Source: Clonostachys chloroleuca
Taxonomy: Eukaryota; Ascomycota; Sordariomycetes; Hypocreales; Bionectriaceae
Length of the DNA: 64,000 nt
Direction of reading: 5' to 3'
Assembly (NCBI GenBank): GCA_037952775.1
Contig: JBANAY010000004.1
Location: 8,432,001-8,496,000, forward strand
In this document: piece after piece, positions 56,651 through 64,000 of the stretch
Position numbering within the stretch: the stretch's first letter is position 1
Layout of the letters: each line of letters opens with the position of its first letter
Made by a program: the position numbers and the translations under genes
Notes under the pieces: generated by a model
Databases searched by the model: none
The model's input: the letters and a program-made list of their open reading frames with translations, nothing else
What the model was told of the DNA's origin: nothing

Positions 56651-57124
56651 CTGTTCAGAGCGTTCCAGTACGACCTCAATCTCGTATACACATTTGTTTC
56701 TACAGGCCATGAGCTACAGTCCAACGCCTCTTCTGTCCGAGACGTAAACGAAATATATTTGACATCGTCATGCAGGGAAATGGGCGCTGTTGCAGAACAC
56801 ATGGGCACTATCGAAGATGATGTGTACCAAATGACGGTTGCTATCAAAAGCCCGCTTAATCATAACCCGCCTCCCCAAGTCATCATAAGCTCACGGACAG
56901 AGAATAAAGTGGATAATCATTTGATTATCGTTAATACAAGTGATACAGAAATGAAATGTCGGAGATTCAGTGCTATCACTGTCTTGAAGAATACATCCGA
57001 AAGCTATTCGCCAATGAGGTGGTCCCCTGCCTATTACCGGCCGTGTCTGAGTCATTTGCTTTGTTTCTCATGGCGCAAAGCCTCGGGATTATGCGCAACT
57101 TTATGGCCATGTTGGTCCGTGTAA
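56651..57124 (+). CDS. Unrecognised coding-like fragment
   Basis: Open from just after a TAG at 56648 to 57124 with protein-like composition: LFRAFQYDLNLVYTFV, HELQSNASSVRDVNEIY, EHMGTIEDDVYQMTVAI, NNP-type turn and a Thr/Ser-rich beta-like stretch. The last 40 codons look random. No start and no family recognised. The partly overlapping plus ORF at 56956-57408 is the antisense of a hydrophilic minus ORF (57142-57432, MSSEIKDKNSQTIEADD); neither is certain. Confidence 0.3.
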   Translation: MFRAFQYDLNLVYTFVSTGHELQSNASSVRDVNEIYLTSSCREMGAVAEHMGTIEDDVYQMTVAIKSPLNHNPPPQVIISSRTENKVDNHLIIVNTSDTEMKCRRFSAITVLKNTSESYSPMRWSPAYYRPCLSHLLCFSWRKASGLCATLWPCWSV

Positions 57125-57432
57125 ATCACCTGGTTTTATGCTTAGCCTATTTGAGATTTCTCAACAGTAAACGTACGGACCTTCGGAGGGTTTTTGACAT
57201 TATGTTGCTCTGCATCCTTTTCGTCGGTGATAATGTTTTCAACTGTGCCTTTATGCGCGCCGCCTCGGATAGGTGTGAATACGTCATCATCCGCCTCAAT
57301 AGTCTGCGAGTTCTTGTCCTTGATTTCGGAAGACATGGTTTTCTGTTCAGAGCTTTCCAGCGCTTGATTAATGTAATGGATATTGTATGCGTCAACCAAG
57401 ATTGGTGAATCGAAATGATTGTTGGTCAACAA

Positions 57433-58300
57433 CCAGACGGTGCTAATTTATAAGGACTCCAGACAAGATGACGTTATGATCCCTTCACTATGACCGCACA
57501 AGCAGTATCGCGCGTGGGGCTTCGGAGCTGCCTGCAGCACTTTCTTCGCAAGCGAGATCTGGAATAGCCATTGCGCGAGAATGTAGTTGACATAGCGGAA
57601 ATGATACTTAAGAATAAAATCGATGAACCCGGGAACAGAAGCATTCCTTTGCCTTCGAGCAATAGGATGGCGACATATATCGCGCCCGGTCAAACATTGC
57701 GATTAATTCTAGACACTATGCGAGACCGAGACAAAGATGTGTGCGGGTCTGAGCATCAGTCGCAGAGGCGCAAATGCGCTTTATAAGAGGGATGGAGGCT
57801 ATACAGTATGAAAGGCAGAATATACCCTACAGATCCTTTGTGAATTATACTAATTGCCTATTTCGTAGTTCATATGATTTACAGGACCCAGAAAATCTTG
57901 GCTGTCAAGCGCCGTTGTACGAAATGAGCATGATGGCTCATGATATTATCTCCTTTTCAAAAATTATAGGAAACTCGAGTTAAGGGGTGAGCATATAGAT
58001 AGGAGCCCAAAGTGTGGCTCTTGATGCAGTGCCTATTGACGCCACCAAGATTTCAAGAGCTTGATTATAAGTCCTCTTACCACTCCAGGCTACTGTTAGC
58101 AATCAGAAATTTTTCTGGCTACGAGATCCACATATGCTTCCTTTTTCTTGAACGGCCTGACTAAACCTGCTGCGAGGGATATGTTGACGTTGCTTGAAGG
58201 GCGTTTACGGAGCCTGTATCCATGCCAGGAGCATAAAATTATATGACATGGCCTGCCCGTGATGCACGTACCTCGTGGGTATAAGAAATATGAGTTGAAT
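57433..58300. other. No confident gene
   Basis: Short ORFs on both strands (57448-57693 minus, 57571-57786 plus, 57774-57983 plus) without motifs. Confidence 0.35.
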
Positions 58301-58301
58301 A

Positions 58302-59395
58302 CAGTGGGGTTCCAAAAGTCTGCGACCACGCGACCCGCTCGAGCCTTCGCGTCGACGCGATCATGACCAATCTACCTTCTTCAACCATACATTTTACTAG
58401 CAATCCTTATCCAAAATACGTACTTTTGGCATCGGGATATCGAATAGGCGTCGTAATTGCGAATTCGCTCCTGAAGCAAAAGGAGCTATATTAGGGCTTT
58501 TACATGCAGCAAGATCGGCTCGTGCAGTTGCAGCCGAGTTCGCGACGACACATTCAACGGTCTTAGCGATCCAAAAACGCTAGCTCAACAGCCACACCGT
58601 TGCCAATGGCCCTCGAAAAGGAAGGCCTCCGAAGCTTACGACTACGGGGAAGAGATATATTATTCGTATAGCTTCCAGGGAGCGCGATATCACTTGGCAA
58701 GCTCTAGCTGACGGCGTGGATTATCGTGTATCAATATCACGATCCGCCGTGTTATCCGTAGGTATTAAAAGCGCAAACGGAAGGCTTTGAATAGGCCGCA
58801 GCTGTCGCCTGAAATAGCAGCTATTCGGATACGTTGGGCACATTATTGGCTTCCAAAAGTTGACGAATTAATGGAAGTAGGTGACTTCAAACGCGGCTGT
58901 TCAAATCGCCTCTAATTGATCTAGATGACCTTCTCGGACGAGGCCACCTTCTAGAATAATTCAATCAACCCTAACGTCTATATCTTTAGGAAATCACATG
59001 GAAAGCTCCGGAAAGACCTGGTCAATATGAAAAACCATGTCAAACCTACTATTTCCCAGATGGCTTGGGCAGGGATCTGGAAGACCGGAAGGACACTATT
59101 AGTGATAATGGAACGGAAATCGACGTTTTCAACATGATAATACAAAGATTCATCTGTCTGAGAGCACTATGACCTGGCTGTTGGAGCATGGGATTAAGCT
59201 GTTAGAGTGGCCGCCACATTCTCCTGATCTGAGCCCAATTGAGAACCTCTATCGTACGGCTAAGATTCCTCGAACGCTTGTTAGTCATACTTGTGGGCTG
59301 GAAAAATTCATTGACCCTCTGCTTCAAACTGCTGAAAGGGAAGCAAAAGGCTTGCAGCTGGTCGACTACCAAGACAGTGAACATCGGACCTGATT
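58302..59395 (+). mobile_element. Mariner-type element with broken transposase
   Basis: Starts at TA (58300-58301) then CAGTGGGGTTCCAAAAGTCT, a typical fungal mariner TIR; the right TIR was not found. The transposase is readable on the plus strand in several frames: AARSARAVAAEF (HTH), GRPPKLTTTGKRYIIRIASR, KALNRPQLSPEIAAIR, VMFSDE-type MTFSDEATF, KDLVNMKNHVKPTISQM, QHDNTKIHLS, then EWPPHSPDLSPIENLYR. Frameshifts and a TAG break it. Its TIR start (CAGTGGGGT) resembles TIR-A, as expected within one superfamily. The minus-strand ORF over 59202-59699 overlaps it and is doubtful. Confidence 0.7.
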
Positions 59396-61685
59396 TCTCT
59401 TTTGCTCTGTCGGCGGGTAACAATTGAGCCTTGTCTGCTTCAACGAGGCTAACAAATGCCAACTTTACACCGATAAAAGCAAATCGTGTCGAACTCACAA
59501 CGGGTGGAGTTGTAAGAAGTTTTTGCCCTGTCCAATGTACACGCCGAGCTTGTCCAATTATCTCTTGTAGAACCCCCGCCCGTGGGCGTGTTCTAAATCT
59601 TGACATAAAGCACATGGCGCCGGCCTTGGGTCGCACCCACTCTATAACATCGTTGTTCTCTTCGGTCCGGCGAGCAACGCGGTCCCTCCGGTGCCACATG
59701 TCGGCAATAATCGTGGAGGGTACCTACTCGGCAACGAGCTCGTCGTGGATGTGCCCCCCCCCCCCCAACAAAAGATGATTCAAAATCGATTCATCGCCCT
59801 TCGGGCGCCGTACAAAGCACCAGTTACTAGGCAGGCCTACGATGCAACAAAATACTACAGCAAAGCCCCTTCAGCATAGCATGACATACGAACGTCGACG
59901 AGAGAGCTCATAATGTGCTCGTAAATGTCCTTCAAATGCGTCGCCACCGTCTTATTATGGTTTCCCTGGTTGTCCCGCCAGCAATGGGGCCCTTGTTTGC
60001 AATGTTTACTTCTGCAACGAAAATTCTTGTACACTCACGTCCCAATATCTACAGCTCGTTGGGCTGTCTGAGAGTTTGTAGCGCTCTTGGACTTCTTCTG
60101 CCCAATTTCTGTTGCTTCATGGAAGTTTCCTTATAAATGAATTCCATACCAAACATAATTTTCCTTCCCTTACTGAACAAGCCTCTCAAGCCCTCTAGAT
60201 GATTATCTACCATCCTCCAATCAATCTCCTACTTGCTTAATTGCTCTGTGACGGCTACTGTACACTTAATGCATAGATATAACAATAGTTGTTTCATTTT
60301 ATATATGGTTGGTACCTGGGAAGTTGCTCTTGTATCTGTGGAGACCTTTAAGGGATGCCTTTACGCCAGCTTTCCAAAGGTCGCTAGGGGTGAATGAGAT
60401 TTAGGTCTGAGTCTGCGTAGTTCTGTCTAGCTCTGATATTATCACGTTGGGATACCTTCTATCTAAAATCATACATGTAGTGGATGCACTCAGGATTTTT
60501 TTTGTCGTTTCGCATATCTCTTTCCTAGCTGCAAAGTCGAAGAAGCGGAAGGGCATATTCATCACTAGTCAGATCGGTCCGTTCGTCGTTTGTCGAACGC
60601 TCAAGTAATGGTTTCCATGAACGAAATCAGAACCCACTTATGGATTCTACGAGATTCTACCACTTTCTATCATGTTATGTTCCTACATACACTACATGTA
60701 AGTTCAGGCCCATGCCTCTTATCAGAAGTATTAACTGCATGAATTACGTATGTACATGCATCTCATCCGCTAGATGTCATGGGAGGGACAAGAATTGGGC
60801 TTTATTAGATCACGTAGTACTGGTACCTTGAGGTACAAGGGTAGGTTGTCAAACAGCCAGAAATGGCCGCTGTTAAAGTAGTTTGACCAATAGCTAGGCG
60901 GAAGATTGCATCGTAGTCGCTGCTTAGATTTTTATTGATGTACATATTGCTTAAACTCGAACTATGTCACCGTGAAAAAGAATCTGCATAATAGCTCGTC
61001 GTCTTGAGATTAGAAACAATTCGAGCAAAACTTGCGGCCGGCCGGCTGAGTTACAAGGGGGTTAGGCTTACATAACTTCCTTACACATGCACCGGTTGCG
61101 CAACACGTGACACTTGCATCTCCTTGGTGCCCCTAAGACTACAGTTTGTACCCGACAGGGATTTGCAGGGGTTTGATTGGCTCGACAGGCCCGGAAAAGT
61201 CTCGGATAAAAGGTACATGCTCTCTTATACTAAATTAGCCTATGGTAGAAGTCCCAACAATACTGACGGTTATAAAGAGCGGCTTTGTATATCTCACAGT
61301 GAGAACGCGATTGAGGGACCCGTTGGTTCGAGCTGCCTGACGAAGCCGGTGCAAGGGGCTTTTCGCGTTCCTCGCCACAACGGACACCCTTGCAGGCTAG
61401 GCATTGAGATGGAGACTGCTTAAAGACGCGATTATGCTGTGAAATAGCTGTAGTTATGTCTCCTGTACGGTATCTCTGACGGAGATTGCTCTTATGGCCG
61501 TATGTTGTTAGGAGATCGTGAGAAATCTGCTCCCGCCACTTATGTAAGGTCCGGAGCGGCTTCCAATTTGACTGGCCATTCTTCTGCAGTAAGAAGCTAT
61601 TGCAAAGAGCAACTTTAAGCAGAAATCCCCACGCTAATATACGCCAAGGTCCCTTATTAATTCGGTGTTCGAATCCCTCTTGGCT
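59396..61685. other. No confident gene; 13-bp C-run at 59754-59766
   Basis: A minus-strand stretch at about 59400-59700 is enzyme-like (DVIEWVRPKAGAMCFM), but the plus strand is also open and I cannot assign it. 60137-61685 shows nothing convincing. Confidence 0.35.
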
Positions 61686-63115
61686 TCATAGCTGATTACC
61701 CCTATCTACTGCTCCTATATAATCGTTATAACCAGCTGATACGGACAGAACGGGGGCCTCTTTGACCGGCTCTGCACCAAAATATTGCTTGATAGTACGT
61801 GCTCGAGTGTGTGTTGTTGTCGGCCGCTTCCTAAGCCGGGTTATTATCTCAGAGCCTTCGTAGACTGTAGAAAGGAATAGCACAAGGGCGTTATCCTTCC
61901 AAGCGATTTGATTGACCTAAGAAGCTATTAGTAGGGGATTTACTAGGCAGGGGATTCCTAGGTTGATCAACCTTATTATCTGGCGTTAGAACTGTTTTAA
62001 CCTGACCCTAATTCTAATGAAGCTGGCTGTTATTATCTGCCTTTTTCAGCTGTATGAGACCTTTGAAGATACCACAGTTAGTTCGGCAGGTGCCTGTAGC
62101 TCCGACCCTCAAATCTTTGAGAACGATGAAGAGGTCCGGGCTTGAAAAGAGGTTATCTAAGAAGATGTGATAAATGGCTGGAGGCAGCTGTTTTACTAGG
62201 TCAACTACTACGGCTTGTATCGGATTGAGGCTGTATTCACTATCTCTTTTCCTCTTCCTTGTTCGAGGCTCTTTCTTATTAATAGAGTCAAACACCTTCT
62301 GAGGTAAGTGCGGCAGCCACGAGAGGAAATAGCCAGCTTCAGCTACAGCCCAGATTTTAAACCCTTCTGGCGTTAGCTTTGACTTGATAATAACCTTCTC
62401 AATTACTCTGCCCTCAAAGTGCTGAATACACTCATCTACAGCTATATTCGTACCTGGGATCCAGAATTTAAGAGAGGCTTATTGCACAACTTCAGACCAC
62501 TCGCGAACACGGTCAAAAGAGCTCTCATAACTAACCCTTGGGTCATAAGGCCGGAAGGTGCGATAAAGCTGTTCAAAGGTCTTAAAGCTCAGGAACTGCT
62601 TAATAGGATAGATCAGCTTCATCTTCTCACGCTTGGAAGTACCCCAATAGCCTTATAGCTGCTTTTCAGAGTAATTTCCCATATAAATTAAGACCCCAAG
62701 CAAGAGATATACTTACTTAGAGGAGATAGCCTAGCGTCTTGACTATTAGCTCACTTTTGTATATATAGTTAGAAGAGCCGGCTTCAACCCTAGCTCAATT
62801 ACCTACCTTATCAGCTGGAAGGTCGAGATTCATATAGCTAGCCCATGAATTTGCTAGGGATTCAGGTATAAAGGCTTGGAAAAGTGATAAGGGCGTTGAC
62901 GGCAGCTGCATAATGTATAGTTTGCGAATAGAGCCAATTATGAAGGGCATAAAGCGCGTGCCGCGTTGCTCGGTTGCTGGCTTTGACGGGCGATAGGTGC
63001 AGTCAACGGGCTGCTCGCGTTGGGCTTCATCAACCCGGATGTATAACTCCACATCGTCAGAAACCTCAAATGGTGCCTCTAGGGCCGGGTCGGGAAAGGG
63101 AGGAATGCTTGCCAT
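61686..63115 (-). pseudogene. piggyBac-type transposase relic
   Basis: From MASIPPFPDPALEAPFEVSD at 63115 through LYIMQLPSTPLSLFQAF, then LIYPIKQFLSFKTFEQLYR, FDRVREWSEVVQ, a TAA, SLKFWIPGTNIAVDECIQHF, GFKIWAVAEAGYFLSWLPH, YHIFLDNLFSSPDLF, GATGTCRTNCGI, VLFLSTVYEGSEII and YNDYIGAVDRGNQL. These are piggyBac (DDE_Tnp_1_7) blocks with the Asp residues in DEC, LDNLF and AVDRG visible. At least one stop and several frame changes make it inactive. The N-terminal part is separated by about 130 bp without homology (possible intron). TTAA-flanked ends were not identified. Confidence 0.72.
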
Positions 63116-63404
63116 AGTAATTTGTGTGGGGAAGCTTCTTACGTTGCTACGCGTAGCCCGAAGTCACGGCTTGAGGGTTTTAGTAAAAGTGGAGAAATAC
63201 CTGACTGTAGTCTTAGGGGCACCAAGGAGATATAATCATCTTCTTGCCGCATGTTCATCTATTCCCTTGCGCCAGTGATGATGTCTCTGCCAACCGACCC
63301 CATCCAGCCCACGTAAGCACGTACCGGCTGCCTTCGACGAATATATAAGACCTCCCCGTTGTCCTCAGCCTTGCCCAAATCAGTTTCTTCCCACTCGCCT
63401 GAAG

Positions 63405-63612
63405 ATGTCGATGCCTACAGTCACCACTATCCCGAACGAGATTTTATTTTGTATTGTCGAAAATGTGGAAGGAAGGGATATTCAGTCGATGATTTTTACC
63501 TGCAAGACGATCGAGAAGAAACTTCTAGACAGCCATGTCGGGGCTCTTCGACTGAATAAGCGCTTTTCTGAATTTCTGGATAGCCGTGCTCCGGCCAATC
63601 GCGCGACGAAGG
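63405..63612 (+). CDS. F-box protein N-terminus (truncated)
   Basis: ATG at 63405 gives MSMPTVTTIPNEILFCIVEN, then IQSMIFTCKTIEKKLL: an F-box (P-x-E-I-L...I...CK-x2) at the very N-terminus, as usual for fungal F-box adaptors of SCF ubiquitin ligases. After LDSRAPANRATK the sequence enters GTGAGCCTGG repeats (63612-63640), then DNA that codes on the opposite strand. The repeat could be an intron start or a rearrangement joint; no further F-box-protein sequence is found. Confidence 0.5.
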
Positions 63613-63641
63613 TGAGCCTGGGTGAGCCTGGGTGAGCCCCC
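63612..63641. repeat. Three tandem GTGAGCCTGG units
   Basis: GTGAGCCTGG twice plus GTGAGCCCCC, at the joint between the F-box fragment and a minus-strand fragment. Confidence 0.7.
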
Positions 63642-63679
63642 ATGACTATGCCGCTGCCCTGAGGCGAGCCAGGCACCCA

Positions 63680-64000
63680 TACATCAAAGGTGGTGTGCAG
63701 CTGACGCGTCCTGCGCGTCGACGCGGTGCCACGGACGCGAGGGTTCGGTGAGACGTCGTTGAGGGCGAGCTGGGCCACCATAAGACCATGGAGATGCCCC
63801 GGGCCGACAAAGGCTACGGTGCAGCCAGTATCCAAACTCGACGCCGTCGAGCTCGCTGCCATCACGCAGCAGCGCGTTGAGCACAATATGTAGCCGGCAA
63901 AGAAGAAGGGATAGGCGGCGCAGCCGAGCATGACGGCGCGGGTGCCAAAGCGGCGCGGGAGGAGGTGGTAGGAAATAGCAGCCAGAGGGCCTGGCTGGCA
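63680..64000 (-). CDS. Membrane-protein fragment (partial, runs off the window)
   Basis: The minus strand is open from the window edge: AISYHLLPRRFGTRAVMLG, then CAAYPFFFAGYILC, a likely membrane helix after a loop with an R-x-G-x-R motif as in multi-pass transporters (MFS or UNC-93-like is my best guess). It then decays into a Gly/Pro/Arg-rich frame, suggesting a frame change near 63880. Partial and probably broken. Confidence 0.35.

Noticed and set aside
59202..59699. 165-codon minus-strand ORF
   Set aside because: Half of it overlaps the mariner transposase C-terminus in antisense; the rest is ambiguous between strands.
61640..61690. tRNA-like box B (GTTCGAATCC) followed by TTGGCTTCA
   Set aside because: No matching acceptor or T stem pairs and no box A at the right distance; not a tRNA gene.

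Overview
This window reads as a filamentous ascomycete (Pezizomycotina, most like Eurotiales; inferred). Genes have short 50-85 nt introns with CTAAY-type branch points. The families seen are typical of these fungi: PNP/NB-ARC/TPR NLRs, a DUF3435 tyrosine recombinase, fungal mariner and piggyBac elements, F-box and bZIP genes. Long AT-rich blocks carry the C-to-T/G-to-A scars of repeat-induced point mutation (RIP), so the window looks like a mobile-element-dominated accessory compartment with few intact genes.

Layout. (1) 1-6.87 kb: the 3' end of a Gln-rich ORF, then RIP-decayed DNA holding two solo LTRs with perfect 5-bp target duplications (2334-3197 GATTA; 3623-3838 CAGAT). (2) 6.87-20.91 kb: a normal-GC island bounded by 134-bp terminal inverted repeats and TA duplications. 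It carries an NB-ARC/TPR NLR (NLR1, minus), a divergent stand-alone PNP-domain gene (PNP1, plus), a dead DD34E mariner transposase, a decayed family gene, a second NB-ARC/TPR copy (NLR2, plus) and a nested 3.4-kb TIR element containing a fused PNP-NB-ARC-TPR gene (NLR3, minus). All three NLRs carry inactivating mutations. (3) 21-42.27 kb: AT-rich DNA with a complete 9.7-kb Ty3/Gypsy element (22195-31907, TSD GCAGT) and older Gypsy debris. (4) 42266-42557: a second copy of the 2.3-kb LTR, cut off exactly at a TTAC site. Right after it lies a DUF3435 tyrosine-recombinase gene (42980-45574), the gene type that sits at the 5' end of Starship giant transposons. (5) 45.6-64 kb: possible Starship cargo: a bZIP factor, a maleylacetate-reductase relic, an AT-hook protein, a small secreted Cys-rich protein, ankyrin and coiled-coil fragments, mariner and piggyBac fossils, an F-box fragment and a membrane-protein fragment.

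The main biological story is an NLR cluster in which the PNP effector-type domain and the NB-ARC/TPR sensor are encoded by separate head-to-head genes. They appear to be linked by matching RHIM/PP-like motifs (C-terminal on PNP1, N-terminal on NLR1 and NLR2), the logic of fungal amyloid signalling. The cluster lies inside a TIR-bounded element. The second story is a likely Starship 5' boundary seen at base resolution.
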